NCBI GenBank assembly: GCA_036583965.1
Contig: JAZBQD010000001.1
Span: forward strand, 16,297,892 to 16,361,891
From: Prunella strophiata
Taxonomy: Eukaryota > Chordata > Aves > Passeriformes > Prunellidae
DNA: 64,000 bases
Reading direction: 5' to 3'
The position numbers and the translations under genes were made by a program. Shown one piece after another: positions 1 to 14,204 of the stretch. Numbering within the stretch: the stretch's first letter is position 1; every line of letters starts with the position of its first letter. The notes under the pieces were generated by a model. The model saw only the letters and a list, made by a program, of their open reading frames with translations. It was not told the DNA's origin and made no database searches.

Positions 1-3000
1 GTTTATACAATCTTTTTACAGAGTCCAGAGCAGAATTCTGTGTCACTGATGGTTCCTTTTGGTAAACACATTCAATTGCTCAGTATCAGGGAGCCTTAAC
101 TAATTTTCTCTTTGCAGGCAGCAGAGATAAGAAAAGTGCACTGCCAGCTTTTTTAGTGCTGCTGGAGCCTTGAAGCAGCTTTTTAACACAGATGGTACAG
201 AGGTGGAACAGAGTCTCACATTTCTGTCTAATAATAGCTATCATTTGTAGGGAATTCTATTCCCAAGGCACTTTCCTGCTTCTCACATACACATATTTAC
301 ATATAGATACACATAAAAATAGATTAGAAAAGAGAATTTATGTGTGTAAAAAGAGACCACTGAAGGCAGAGTGCTCAGAATCTCCTTTAGCAGACTTCCT
401 GGGGGCTGCCAGCCGTGCCTCAGGACAGAGCGTGCCGTGCTCTGCCTCGGGGATTTATTTCAACTTGCATGGCAATCCACTGTGAAATTATGATTTTTCA
501 GTGCTGAGTGGCTGTTGCAGGCAGGAAATGAGGTTTATGAATGCTAATGATATATGGTTGGAGCCCAGCACATGGGTCCTTTGCCTCCACTGCAGAGGAG
601 GGCTCAGAGCTGTGTGCCAGCAGCGCTCCTCTCGCTCCCCACTCTGCACCACAGGGGCTGGAGAAAGTCCCAGTGCCTGCTCAGGATTCACTCTGGAGAC
701 TTTTGGGACAGAATTTGCCCCCTCCACCCCAAATACATCAAACAAATACAGGCAAACCTTAGGAGAGGGGCTCAGCACTAAATAAAGTAAAGGGGATCTA
801 ATCATTCTTGTTCCACTCCAGGCAGAAAACCTGCCACAATATCCTAGAGGTCCCAGACCATTATGGTCCAGCCTGAAAAAGGATGGTTACTGCATCCAAG
901 ACACCAAATCTTTCTAGTTTTTCCTCCCTTATCTGCAGGTAAAGTGATGCCAACAAATTACAAAACACACCAGTAGAACTGGTGAGAAAATTTGCATTAT
1001 TATAGGAAGACCTTTACCTTAGGTGCCAAAGACAACAAATAAAATCTAATAATTGGATTTTTTTCTTCTTGAAAACAATAGGGCTCAGTGATTTTCTTCT
1101 AGTTTTTGGTATGTCACTGGAGTTTTGACAAATTTAATATCTACATGACAGCAGAATGTGAAGGGCACATTTCTCTGCCCATCAGGGCTAGAAGGCAGCT
1201 GTCTCTGAGTTAAGTGACATAAAATTTATGACCACAGTGCTCATAATTTTTAAAAATATCTCTGGTTCTGACTCGAAGTATTCTGGATCACTCTGTGAAA
1301 ACTCCATGTTTCCTTGTCTGATACTGATTTTAATTGCAGATAACTGGCATCAGGTTGTTTACATACCCTGTTTGTCTGAGGATGGAAGATTGATGATCTC
1401 TGTTAGATGATTTATTTCCCAGCTGTTTAAAGCCTGCGGTGTTTGAAAGTTAATTTGAAAAGAAGTGGAATGGAAGTAACAAGAAACTCAGTTTAAAATG
1501 CTGTTCAGTGGTTAATCCATAGTGAACCAACATAAAACATTAATTTTTAAGGTTCCATTTTCACCATTTTCACCCAAACCTTGGAACACAAATCTTGTCC
1601 TTTTATTGGTAAATGACACTTTTTGAAGCACAATCATTTAACTTCGAATTGCCATGCTTATTTGTGAAGTTAAGGGAAGTTTAAGCCCCATATAATTGAA
1701 AACATCAAATTATATACCCATGAAAATGGGATTTAGAATGGAAATAGCAGCTGATGCTTAACTGAAACAGATATGTTGGAGTAACAGTTATGTACCTGAT
1801 TTTTAATTCTTCAGATGACTCATTTACACAGCAGTTACCAGTCCTGTAATTTTGAAAAAAGGTAAAGGTCAAACATCTTATTTGCAAATCCATGTTCCTT
1901 GGTTATTGCATATATATCTCAATTCAGATTTACATGTAAGTAACAAACCTGGAATTATTTTAATCTGGTTAAATGAAAGTGGATTTCATATTACAACATG
2001 CTAAAACACACCTACAGAATAAATAACAAGCCCCTGAAGGAAATTTAAATAGAAAGTGATTAATACCTTAAACTGATGAATAATACAGTTTTATAAGGGG
2101 TGTGCTAATGAATCAGACACCTCTGCTTGCAGTCAGTCCACGTGGGTGGGCCCTGCAGCTGGAACACCCTGAGCTGGGCTCTCTGTGTGGGTGGAAAGGT
2201 CCCAACACACCCACATGTGGCTGCAGAGCTGGGACTGACCCCTTAGCACCCTGCAGTCGTTCACATCCTACTTGGAAAACGCCAAAGAAGTCCAAATATC
2301 ATCGACCTCAGTGTTTGTGAAGGGTTTCTGCCAAGTTCCAGGCAAATCTATAAAGAATAAACATGATTTTACTCAGATTCTTAGTCACTTCATTAGCAGA
2401 ACCAAGCAGTAATTAGGAGTCACAACTATTTTCTTAATTTGAACACATTTTTATCTACCAACTGTTTGGTTTGTTGCTTCTTTTAATTGCACATCTCAGC
2501 AAAGGGAACGTTGGGAAAGATGAAAGGGTCAAAACAAGGATCTTGGAGGATAAACTGTTGTCTTTAAAAGCAATCCCTACTGGAAGAAAATATGATGCTG
2601 GAGAGGCCAGCGGTGCTAGGGTAAGCACAAGATAAGTCCCAAGCTATTTGAAGTCATGTTTCCTTTGATCTGCCAGGCCTTTCCATGCATAAGGAAATTC
2701 AGTGGGGTGCTAAAGGCTCTGCTAATCTTCCTAATGATATGCTGAGGATGCTTAAGGATGAGGTTAAAGAGGCCTTTCAGTGCAGCTTGATTTGTGAACT
2801 TTTGAAATACAGGACCAGCCTTCCTCTCAAGGACTATTTGCAAAGCAGCTGCTCACAGTTAGCAAATGTGTGGATGAGCTCAGGCCAGGAAAGTTTAAAA
2901 GAGAAACCTTTAGATGAGCTTTGCCTCTAGCAGAGGCTGCCCTGGACAGTGATATTGTGGGGTTCCCAAAGGACTTTAGGAACAAAGTGTGCTAGGAACA

Positions 3001-6000
3001 AGGGTGGCTTAAAATCCTTGAGGAAAGCAGGCAGTCAGAGGGCTGGGTTGGTCAAAATCTTTGACAATTATTAGTGATCAATACTTTGACAATTAATCAG
3101 TGATTGTGCACCAGTGATGTGGGCACAGCACAAATGTGTTTGGGAAGACTCAAGGTCCTCATTTAAACATCTGATTTTTAGGTCAACCTTAACATTACCA
3201 TGGCATTCAAAGTCAGGCATGAAAGCAGAATCAACATTTGACTGAAGAGCCTGAAAGTAAATTGGGGAGCCTTCATTTGTCAAGAAAGTTCAAGAATCAT
3301 TCACAGGGGGGAAAAAAGAGAAAGTAATAGAGAGAAAAATGTGCAATGCATGTTGGCACCACTGAGCTCTGAGTGGTTTGATTTTGCCTGGTTCACACTC
3401 CTTGTGTGCCCTGAGGCTGAACACAGCAAACAGGGCACATCTGCAGCCTCCAGTCCATCTGAGGTTCAGAAAGTGAGACGTCCCCCAGTCTGCCAATGTG
3501 ACTGTGCCCAAAGTCCACACTGAGCCTGGCAGTTCACTTTCTTCCCAAAAAAGAAGAGATCACCACTTGCATGGCAGCCCAAAGGATAACTCAGGGGCCT
3601 GTGAAGTGTCACAGACCCTCACACGTGCCAGGTGAGGCTGATGTGACATGAGCACAGATGAGACTTGGCTCAACTCCTGCCTGGATGTGCAGTTCTGGGA
3701 TGCTTTCATGCCAGGATGGCATCAGAGGTGGCCACACCAGGGGGTGGATCCAGGGCATGGGCTGAGGCACAGCTGGTGGCCTCAAAGCAGAGCAAAAGGA
3801 GCCAGGCTGGTGGCAGGAGGCACTGGAACCTCGGGGCTGAGCAGCAGCAGGGTCCAGCAGGAGGGCTGGGGTCAGGTCCCCTCTTCACACAAGCTGGCTG
3901 GGGCAGCTCACTCACTCTCAATTTTCTCCAAGCAGGTTTTCCTAATCAGTCAATTAAAAAGCCCAGTAAGGAGCTTGTGGCAATAAATAGAAAAGCAAAA
4001 GTGTGAGTGATCCTTCTCCTGCTGCCAGGCTGTGCTGTATGGGACAGCCAAGCTCCCTCTGAGGAACATTAATGTCCCTAAACACAGGCTAAACCCTAAT
4101 TTTCAGATACTCAGTTGTCCAAGGGTTGTTTGGCTGTCCCATGCAAAGTGAAATTCCTTAAACATGAGAAATCTCCCATTTCAGAGGCTGGGGTTTAGAG
4201 CACATCTGTGGGAGGTAAGGGCTGGCTCACCTCAACCAAAGGAAGAAGAATTATTGCTGGCACTGCAGGTAAGAAATTTAATTGATGGTCTATGGACAAT
4301 GGTTTAAATACAAGTTTTGAAGCACTGCTTTGGAATTTAGCTGTCCTGGGTTTGCTATTGTCATTATTTATTTGGTTTTGTCTTATTTGGGGACTTGAGT
4401 CACTGCATTCCTGAGGAAAGTGCCAGTGTTTTCACTTGGCATGGCAGAGTGACATTCAACTGCTTTCACTTGGCCTGTTTTTGTATCTGATTGCACATGA
4501 AAGGAAGCCTTTTGAATTCTGTAAAAATGGATAAGTTTAGAGCAAATCTACCTGGAACTGACAGGCAGGGAATCCTATGAAGCCAAATAGGCTTAGGGCT
4601 GAGATAGGAACCAGTCCTAATGCTGTTAAGGCTCAGTTTCTGTGCAGAAGCAGGGGTGGAGGTGCTTTGGAAACTTCACTGGTAGGGAGCAAATACATAA
4701 AAAAATTAGACAACTGGAAATATTTGATTTTGAGAGGGCCAGGTTTAGATGTGGAAATCAGCACTTGTCTGGTGCTGGTAAATGCACCTATGTGAGACTT
4801 GAAAAATTCAGATTCATGGTCTATTCAACATTTTGAGTATGGAATATTCCAAATATATACTTGGGAGTTTTAGCAAAAATAGAAAAAAAACATTCATGCT
4901 TCTTATTCATTGGTTAGAAGAGTTTCTCTAATGAATAAACCTCTGTCTTTAGTCAGTAAAGAGACATCTCTAAAAACCATGGAGTGAGCTGGTCAAGGGC
5001 AAATATCCTTCCCTTTTTAGCCACCATGACTGGTGGCTTTACTTTTTCCAGCTGTAGTCTACTGGATGAAACAGAGGAGAGCAAGTCCAGTTAGAACCTC
5101 AAAAAAAAAACCATTAAAAAATACACAAACCCCAGTTTTTATGCAGGGCACACACTTCTGGCCCCACACTGAGCAGGTTTCTAAGGGCCAGCTCCATGTG
5201 AACAGCCACAGAGGCTGAGCAGGGCAGCCAAGTCAAAAGGTGAGATCATAGGAAACCACCAACCATTTATGGCCTCACCTCAGAGACCTCTCAGCTTCAT
5301 GGGGCTGCCACTTCCAGGCTTGAAAGCTTCCCCTGGTTTTGAGGCTTCCTGCAAACCCAGAATTGCCTCAGCCCTGACCCTGCCAAGCAGCCTGGCACGT
5401 CACCCACTCCACTGAGTCCCCAAAGGTCCCCTCTCCCCACCTTCCCCCAGGAAGGAAACTTCCCAGGTGATGTCTAGGACACTGTTATTCATTATAAAAA
5501 AGCATGGGGGCTGCCACTGCTTTTCAACAATTAATCAGAGAGGGAACGAAAACAAGGTCAGATATTTTTAAAAATAGATCATTAGAGCTTTTCTCTTCAT
5601 GCTAGATGGGACTAAGACCAAATCTCCTCATTCTAAGTCATGCCCAACACCCTGCAAATCCTCTCAGCTCTGGGTTGCTGCTCTCCTCACAACAGCTCCT
5701 GGTACCCAGTGCCTGATGAGCAATGCCATTGCTTCTGCTGGCTCAGAATTCCTCTGAGGAGCATGTGGAGCTCCACAAGGCTCTTTCTCAGAGACAGGAG
5801 TTCATCAGCACTCAGAAATATTTGGGAACGTTTATTTGTGTGGATGTGCATGAGTGCAGAGATAAGTGTGTGGGCTCGTGTTTGTGTATTTAGCTACACA
5901 GAAATAAACTCTCTGGATGGAAGCTGATAATGGTCAAATAAAAGCAAGCACTGAAATGATTGCTAAAATAATCAAAAGTGGTTTTTTTTGTCCTCACAAA

Positions 6001-8598
6001 ACAGGTCCTTGCTGATGCTGTTAAATGCTAATGTTAAAACTTGTAACTAGTGCATAGGAAATATGGAAAATTACACTGGATCCATAACTTCTGGATAAGA
6101 CAAAGAATGTTAATTGGCCCAAATATTGTTGTTATTTATATGAAGAAAAAAAATAGTTGAATTTAAAGAGGCACAGGTTTCAGCCAGAAAGAAAAAAAAA
6201 ACAAAGAAAGGAGCAGGGCTGGAATAACACCCAGGTTATGTTCCCTAGCACAATGTAACATGCAGGAGGCAACAACCATGGCCTGCACATGCTAAAAATT
6301 GAACAAATCAGAAAAATCCAGAATTTTAAGAGGGTATGTGGTTGGCTGGGAGGATGGAATGCCAGGACACTGCTGGCATCTGGCTCCAGATGAGGATCTC
6401 AATCACCCTGGCCAGTCCTGAGCTCTTTGTGTTTCATGGAAACCAAAATGAGCCTCACTGGAAACCAGCCTTGCTTGGACTCCTTTCCAAGTCAGCTCAT
6501 GAACAGAAATATTTCTCTGGAAAGTACCTAACAGTGCATTTAGTATGAAGCCACACTTTCAAAAACCTCCAGAGTTCTGGAGTCCAGTGGTGCTGTGAGC
6601 AGTTTGAGGGCAGTCCCCTGAAACCTCTCTATCCCCAGTAATCTTAAACCCCCAAATTCCCACAAGACTGATCCCTTATTGATAGCAAAGATAAAGGGGC
6701 TGTTTTCTGAGCCTCTCAGCATTTCTTTAAGGCCAGAACTGCAGAGGAGGCCAGAACAGGAAAGAAAATCCTGGGGGTGAATATTTAATTCTATGGAAGG
6801 CGATGGCCAATCCTGGGTCAGGTTCTGTGGGGGAAAGATTTCTTCCTGTGCTTTCAGATATGTAAAAACACATGGCATGAATGAAATTAGAAATTACTTC
6901 ACTGGGCTCTGGTAACAGCAAGAGCAATCTGATGTAAGTTTGAGAAGAACCACATTTGAGTGTTTCCTATCTTCCAGTAATATCAGTTTTCCACAGTGGC
7001 TGTTGCTCTCTGATTATTTGCTGTTCCTCAGTTTCCTTGTGTATCTGTGGTGGTTGCTTTGGCTATTTTTAAGTGCTGTGCATTTTTATGCTCACAAGCA
7101 GTGCAGTCTTGCTGTTTATCTGCACTGGGAAGTTTTGGGCAGAGTGCAAATCTGAGCTGTGTAATTTGGGACAAGAGCTGTGCAACAATTGTGTTGTGTG
7201 GACTCCATTTCTGCTGGAGCTTCTTCCCTCTGACATTCCCTGCTGACACTTTTAGGGATTTCTCTTGCTGCAGAGTACCCAGTATCTGCCAAACCTGCTT
7301 GAATTCTGGGACTTTGGTGTCACATGAATAAAGCTTCCATCTCTCCACTCCACATCCATCTGTTTTTTCCCAAGCTGGGGCTGTTTTCCATCACTGGGTC
7401 AGGAGGTGGAGGACAAGGCTGAGCCCTGTGAGCCCAGCAGCTGTTGCACAAGAGGCAGTGATGCCAAAGGCATCCTTCTTGCAGGAAGGGATCACAGATG
7501 GGGAGACCTCTTCCTGAGGCCAAAGGATGCACTTCCCAAGGACAAACAGCAGCCAGAGTTCTGCATTGGCTTGATGCCATAAACATGGCCAAAACAAGGG
7601 GGCTGCAGTTATAGAGGAAAATGGCACTTCCCAAGGGAGCAGCCAGATGGAAATGTAAGTGTGAAAAAGCCCTGGAAATGATGGAAGGCTCTAAAGGAGA
7701 GGTTGTATGTGCAGGGCAGCTGACAGGTGAAAGCTGAGTTACTTCTGTTTAGTTACAGATGTGGCAGGAAGTTCCAGTGGAATTTAATTAAAAAAAATCA
7801 CAGAAACCAGCCCAGGAGTGCTGGGAGGTGTGGGCAGGACTGAGTCTGCCTCAGGAAGAAAGGTTTGTGCACTTTGGAAAAAGGTGTTTGTGCAGTTTGG
7901 AAGGGCAGCCATTGATGGGCATGACAAGAGATGTGAAAAGGATCTTTGGTTTGGGACACAGGTTGGCTGCTCTCAAAGTGTGTGAGGCTGAATCAGTTCC
8001 TCTTTTGATGTTAGGGGTCCCCCTAAGTGACACCAAGTCTTGTTGGTGGCTTCTTAGCCAAGGCAGGAGCTCCTTCCACCCCAGGGCAGGGCAGGGCTCC
8101 TCCAGCCCCAGCTGAACCCAGTGGCTGCAGGATCTGTGAGCAACTGGCCAAAAAATGGGAATAAACCAGCTGAGACATGACCCTCTGAGGAGCAGGGGGA
8201 GAGGAAGGGAGATGCTCAGCATGGTTAGCTCTCTGTGCCTCTCTCCTTGCCCAAAACCCCTTTACCTGAAAGCAGGATGGCCAAAGGCAAGTACAGAACT
8301 GGTCTGGAAGCCATGGTCTAAATCTTGGATTATCCTGGGCAGGTCAGTGCTGCCTTAAAATCCACTGGGACAAACAGCAGGAGTTTAGCAGGGTGTGGCA
8401 GTGGGAGGACAGAAAGCTTTGGGTTTAATGGCTCAGGTGACATTTGGTTATATTTAAATGTTTTAAGGGATGCTGGCTGGGTGCTTCTCACCACTGTCAG
8501 AAATCTGCAGCCTCAGGGTTGCAGTCCTCTGGTTTGTGTTTCTGCTTGTCAGACATGAGCCTGAGTGAGGGTCCCAGCATTGTGTGTCAGAGAGGGAC
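1..8598. other. Unique AT-rich non-coding DNA
   Basis: No recognisable gene, RNA gene or transposon is visible here. Open frames are all short (at most about 125 codons) and overlap each other on both strands, as expected by chance. A slightly GC-richer patch at about 3640-3900 has two overlapping forward frames of about 112 codons but no splice or domain support. Short A runs occur near 5100 and 6190. One exon-like segment at 4185-4268 is listed separately. Confidence 0.6.
4185..4268 (+). other. Weak candidate internal exon (84 nt)
   Basis: A pyrimidine-ending acceptor (ctcccatttcag) is followed by 84 nt that stay open in one frame (28 codons, frame starting at 4185). The segment ends at a good donor, CTGCAG/GTAAGA. 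An alternative donor (GGGAG/GTAAGG) lies inside it at about 4214. The other two frames contain stops. No domain is recognised in the predicted peptide. Acceptor-donor pairs this good arise by chance several times in a window of this size, so this is only a pointer for transcript evidence. Confidence 0.1.
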
Positions 8599-9181
8599 TG
8601 TCAGAGCCCAGCACATCCCTCTGGCTGCCCTGGATGGCTCCAGCCCATGGCAGGGGGCTCAGAGCCCTTGGCACAGAGCCCAAGACCCCTGTGCCTTTGA
8701 TTTTGAGCCATGGAAAAAATTACCAACCTATATGAAGAGTTGCAAGCCACAAAAATTAACTAGAGTAAGAATTAGCCTATCACAGGGTGAAAAAGTAGAA
8801 TTTTGGGGATTTTTAGAATGAGGGTTCAGGGGTCAAGATGGAGGAATTTGGGTGTGTTCTGTCCTTCTTTCTCCTTCTTCACAGCCTCCATCTTCTGGGT
8901 GATGGTGGCACTTTTGGACTGGTTTAGAGCAGAGTTGGACTGTGTAACACAGGTGATAGGTATTGGAAAGCAACTGTAAATAATGTACATGTAGTTTTTA
9001 GTATAAAAAGACAACACCACCCCAGAGGTGGGCAGTGTGCCTCAGACTGACCTGCTGAACAGACCTTGGCTGGTCAGGGAGAAAATTTATTAGATAAATA
9101 ATAAACAACCTTGAAAACTGCACAAGAAGACTCCCGACTCCTCCTTTGGTTCTTGGGCTGGGACACAGAGACTTTCTAACA
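8599..9181 (+). mobile_element. Endogenous retrovirus LTR, copy A (about 583 bp)
   Basis: This is a complete LTR-like unit running from TGTCAGAG to CTAACA. It shares almost its whole length with the reverse complement of 15733-16316, and similarity stops at the TG and CA ends of both copies. LTR landmarks are in order: a TATA box (TATAAAA at 9002-9008) and a polyadenylation signal (AATAAA at 9100-9105), with about 75 bp of R/U5 after it. No matching target duplication is seen at the ends (left ...gggac, right catat...). The bases after it (ttggggtcatctgagag) weakly recall a proline-tRNA-type primer binding site, so the copy may be an LTR plus a degraded internal stub rather than a clean solo LTR. 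Class assignment (ERV1- or ERVL-like) is not settled. Confidence 0.75.
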
Positions 9182-12100
9182 CATATTGGGGTCATCTGAG
9201 AGACCTCTGACAAGGGGACAGGCATAAATACAAAGATGGAAATTTCCCAAACATGTTTGTCACCAGGTCAGATAAGTGGAGAGAAGATTGGTGCAGTTAA
9301 TAATTGATAGCAGACTTTTAAAGTAGGAAAAAATCATCTTGTTTGTTATAATTCATTGTTATAAAATGGGACTATTTTCTGCTGAATTTATGAGGGAAAG
9401 CCTCAAACCTCTGTTTATTTTTTAGTGCCAGATGAGTCAGTTTTGTTATCCTTAGCAATAATTTGTGATAGAATGAAAAATTTGGTATGATTTATACAAA
9501 AAAATTTATGTCTTCATTGTAAATAAACACTGATCATTTTGTGCCATTAAGCTGAATCAAGAAATATGTGGTTTAAGATGCAGTTTACAAGCTAGTGAAT
9601 ATCAGAAATGATAAATAGCATGACAATCTTTTTGGAGAGGATGTAAGTCTTCATGCTCCCAGGACATAAGATAACCTCTAATTAATGGGGGCTAGTAAGA
9701 ATTCTTTCCTGTCAGCAAGTTATTCCATAATTGCCTTCTGTAAGGCTTCCTGTCCTTTCCTCTGAGGCAGCTGCTGTGCTTCTGCAGGAACAGGATGATA
9801 AAATCAATAAATCCCTGCCCCACTCCTGTACCTCTGTGAATGTCTTTTTGATGGGAACTTTTCACCCACCCAAGACCCAGGTTCAGTTTGCTTTGTTTGC
9901 AAGGCAGAAACTGCTGAATGCTGAGGCAGAAGAAATTACTGCTTCCTCTAGTGATGTCTTCACTTGTGACAGGAAAAACAAAGCCTAAATCCTTCAACTC
10001 ACGTGTTGGCATGTAGGAAGGAAGGTAAAGTAATTTTTTTCAATAATTTCACCTGGAGAAGCAGTTAGTTATGTTGTTAATATGGACCTACAGTACAAAT
10101 ATCCATCTAATAGAGTGAGAGAAAAGCTTAAAAAAAGTTCTTGAGAGGTTGTCTGAGTAAAAGAAATCTCACCCCACCTATCCTCACTTCTTTGGAGCTG
10201 GGTTTAGGAGCCTTCCACTTTGCCCTGGCCCTCAACTCTGCTGTTTATAATTTCCTCCTAATATTTCCACTTGTCTTCACCAAAACTACTTTTGGATGAA
10301 GCCTTATTTTTGCTGTGTAATAGGTAGGCCTCCAAAATGAGCTGATGGTTCTAAGATAAATGCAGGAAATGCTCTCTGGAAGTGCCTTTGCCCTTTTCTC
10401 TGTCATACAAAGCAGCTGAGGGATTGGCATAGGCTGAGACAGGCTTAGTTTAACATTAAACTAATTGAAAGTTGGTGCAATGAATCACATCTAATGTGTC
10501 ATTGGAAAGGAGGTTTCTTGATCTTGAGATAATGATGCACTCTAAGATAATATATATCCACTTTTTAAAAGGTAGGAAGTGGGCTGGGGAAGGGAATGTC
10601 TCTAATGAGTGGTAAAACTGCAGATGCACACACCTGGTTGGGAAGATGGTTTTCCTGCAGGCCAGGCTCTGAGCCAGTTAAAGGAAGCCCTAACTGGACA
10701 TGAATGAACTTTTTATTTTTGTCCTCTAGGCAATCCAACAGGACACTTTCCTGAGAGGAATTTGCAATTCCCTCCCTCCCCTACTTCTCCCATCAGTGTC
10801 AAAGCTTGAATTATATTGTCTTTTATTTATTTTTTTTTTTTTCTCTCTTGTTTGGACATGGACCAGGAAAAATTAATCTATCCATGCTTCAGATCCCTGT
10901 GAATTCTAGAGGTTGTACTGGCCATCAGCTACTAGCTGTGAAAAAAGCCTTCAAACCTGATTTAAACATCACAGCACTAATGATGCTTTCCTTAAGTAAA
11001 ATGCTCTTAAACTATGATTACCCATAAGATTACACAAGAAATTGTATTTTGGGGTTGCAGCAGGGGGCTGAGCTCACCCCACTGTCCCAGTCAATCAGAT
11101 CTGGGGAGAAGGACAAATGCAGCAGTCAGAGTTAGCAGTGGGAACCCATCCCTGTGTTCTGCCCAGCCCCAGGATGTGCAGAAAACTCATTTAATATTCA
11201 GTTTACAGCGCTGCTCCCAGTTCTCAGCTGATGCAAAGAGATGTTGATCTGCTGAATATTGATTTCCATCAGTTCAGGGTTCAGTTCCCAGTGCAGAGAT
11301 CTCTTCCCTCTGTGTTTGATGTTAACCACCACCAAAAAGGGAAACAACTCCAATACATGTTTTGGTTTTTTTTTAAAGCAAACAGAATTTTGGAGGGCAG
11401 TTCTGATCAAACAGACACACTTGTCCTTATGAGTGTTCACTGCTCACTCCATCTCTTTGCAGCATGAAACACACAAATTAAACAGGTCTGGAAATTTGGA
11501 AAAGTACAGACTTTAGAGTAGAGGGAGGGTTGGGGCTGGAACAGATATTTTCCTGTCATCCTCTGTAAACCCACACTCCCTTCCCATGCACAATCAGGTA
11601 GGTTCTTTTAATCAAAAATACATAAGCAGCATAAAACCACTTATTCCTGCTTGTTTGAATTGAATTTTATTTGCCCCTACAATCTGTTGGTTTGGCTGCA
11701 TGACCCTGATTTCCAGCTAAAACAATTTACTCACCAATTACTTCCACAGACAACAATTCCAAGCAATTAAGAGAATTAAAAGTGTTTCACACTGTTAAGA
11801 AATGCATCTGTGAAGAGCTTTTAAAAGATGCAGAGTGAGATGCTAAAATTCACTTTGCTTTTCCTTAGATATTAGCAGGGGAAATGATCAGAAAAATCCA
11901 GTAAATGTTTTATGCTCCCCCACCTACACATGTAAGACATCTACCAGAATTGCAAATGCTTTTAAATTGGAGACTACCTGCTTTCTTCCACAAAACTGCT
12001 TTGTGGGGTTGGGGTTTTTTTCTGTTAAATAACCCACTTTTTCTCCTCTGTGTGGATGAAAACCATAAATATCTATTCCATGCATGCTCCTGCTGGATTC

Positions 12101-12462
12101 CACGTGGCTGGTGATGCTGCAGCAGCTCTGCAGGGTTTGTCTCTGGCCCTGCCTGCACACAGCTCTGCAGAGAACATCCCCTCGTTCCTTTGGGCAGAAT
12201 TCAGGACTGAAATGGCATTTGCTGAGGGGTTGATTGGAATTAAAGCAGATCTTGCATATGCATGGGACAGGGGTGGAAAAGCAGGTGGCATTTATGTGGG
12301 AATGAGGCACAGGAAGGCACCAGAGCTGTAAGGATCTGTGATTTGCAGACACCACACAATTCTGGTGCAAGGGGTGCCTCAATTTAAGTGCAAATTAGTA
12401 AGTTTGAGCAGAGTGCCTTAAAAATTACTAAAGAATTTCATGATTATGAGGAAGGCTTTAAT

Positions 12463-13005
12463 TTAGGAGACAATTCCCACTCTCCCACTTGAAGGAATTA
12501 TCATTTTCTGTCTACCTGTGCCCCTCCTGTCCTTTTTCATAAGACTAAGTTGTGGGATTCTAAACATCACTCTTGGCTCTTGTTTTTCAAAGCCTTTTTC
12601 CCTGTTTGTGGCTGAAAGAGTCCTTGTTATATCCTGATTTTCATGGAATATTTCACAGGGGTTTAAAAAGAGCAGTGAAAAACTCAGGCTTAGGATCTCA
12701 CAGACACTGCCATGACCTCTCTTGCATCCATTTAAAGCAAATATTTCACTTCCTTGGGATTCTGAAAATGTGTACATTTGACTTCTAAGCACAATAGGTG
12801 CAATGTTGGAACCAGTTTTACACAGGTGTGACTCCTTGGGTTTTGATGGAGTTTCTACATATTCATTGGCAGAGGAAGTGAATAAATACTCTGGAGCTTT
12901 GAAGACAGAGCTGCAACAGGAACTGACAGACAGCAAGTCTTCTTTGTGAAAGTGAAGCACAGGAATGAATTTAAAATGTGGTTTTATATGTATACATACA
13001 GACAT
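12463..13005 (-). other. Longest open frame in the window (180 codons), unassigned
   Basis: An ATG-to-stop frame of 180 codons runs on the reverse strand. No conserved domain, signal peptide or membrane-segment pattern was recognised; one leucine/phenylalanine-rich patch lies near codons 108-118. Base composition matches the surrounding DNA and no convincing promoter or splice sites flank it. In AT-rich sequence of this size a frame this long is uncommon but not surprising. It is listed because it is the longest one, not because the sequence argues that it is a gene. Confidence 0.1.
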
Positions 13006-14171
13006 GGGGGGAAAAAATCACAGAAAGCAAGAGAGGATGTTTTGTTGTGAAGTCAAAATTCCCTTTACAACCATGACAGATAGCCCTGGACTGACAATAG
13101 CCATCACTTTTGTAAATATTGTAAATACTTTGGAAAATCTTGTCACCTGAGTGCATAAAATCTCCGAGAGATCAGTGAGGTGCCTTCATTCTCCTCACTT
13201 GTGTTTCACCTGAATCCCTCTTCCCCAGAGATTTTTCACAAACATTGAGAAGATTAATGTCCAAATATGAACAAAATGAGAATAAACTCATCATTGAACA
13301 GGACTAAAAGGAAAGGAAATAGCTGATTTAATTAGGTTTTTGGTGATGATTCAGACCAACATAAATCTCAATGAAAGGACAAAAATAATTACAGGTAATT
13401 AATGCCAAAGTATCTGAAGCTAAGGAATTTAGTTAGCCTTGAGCACAGTACATAACACACCCAGTTCTTTCTGGAGATAACACAGTGCAGCCACTAATTT
13501 AGGTTATGCAGTTTCTTTTACACTTGTAATTATTTTTAATACTGACACTTCTTTGGCCACAAGGGAAACAGTGCTGATGGCATAACAAAGCCAAACCAAT
13601 AGAAGTTTTGTTTTGTTATTCCTGGAGCTAAAATGGCATGAATCAAAAACAAATGAAATCCATCATTCTGCCACTGGATAGATCAGTATGAAATCAGTGA
13701 GATGCAAGCAGAGCTAAATCCCACATTTTTTATGTCTCTGGTTGAGGCTCAGTAGTGTTTCTCACCTATGGTTTGTATTTAATGTGTCAAAAAAGCAGCT
13801 TTTCACTGACAATTTTTTTTTTTTATATCAGTGTTATGGTCAAATTGAAGCTCTGATTTGAAAGATGCAATTTTTATGAAGATCTGTTTCATGCACATAC
13901 CTTCCAGAGTAGCTGAAAAGACAAATATTGGAAAGATAAATAGAATATTTTGCCATTGATAAGAGCTGCAGGACCAGCATCTGGATGGCCTAGACTGAGA
14001 GAATGGGTTTAAATGATGCATTTTGGTAGCTCAGAAAGGAAATAATTTTTTCTTGGGTCAGATCCCACTCTATATATTTTCCTTCCTTTGGATTGTAGGA
14101 GATGAAAGTTTATGTCCATAGGTAGGTTTCCCCCTCACCACTTAGGGGTTTCATAAACCTTATTTTACAGC

Positions 14172-14202
<31 letters not shown>

Positions 14203-14204
14203 AA
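14172..14204. repeat. Interrupted poly(A) tract
   Basis: Eighteen A, one G, then fourteen A. No AATAAA lies just upstream, so it looks like a simple homopolymer tract and not the tail of a retrocopy. Confidence 0.9.

Noticed and set aside
14172..14204. Retrocopy tail
   Set aside because: No polyadenylation signal 10-30 nt upstream and no open frame before it.
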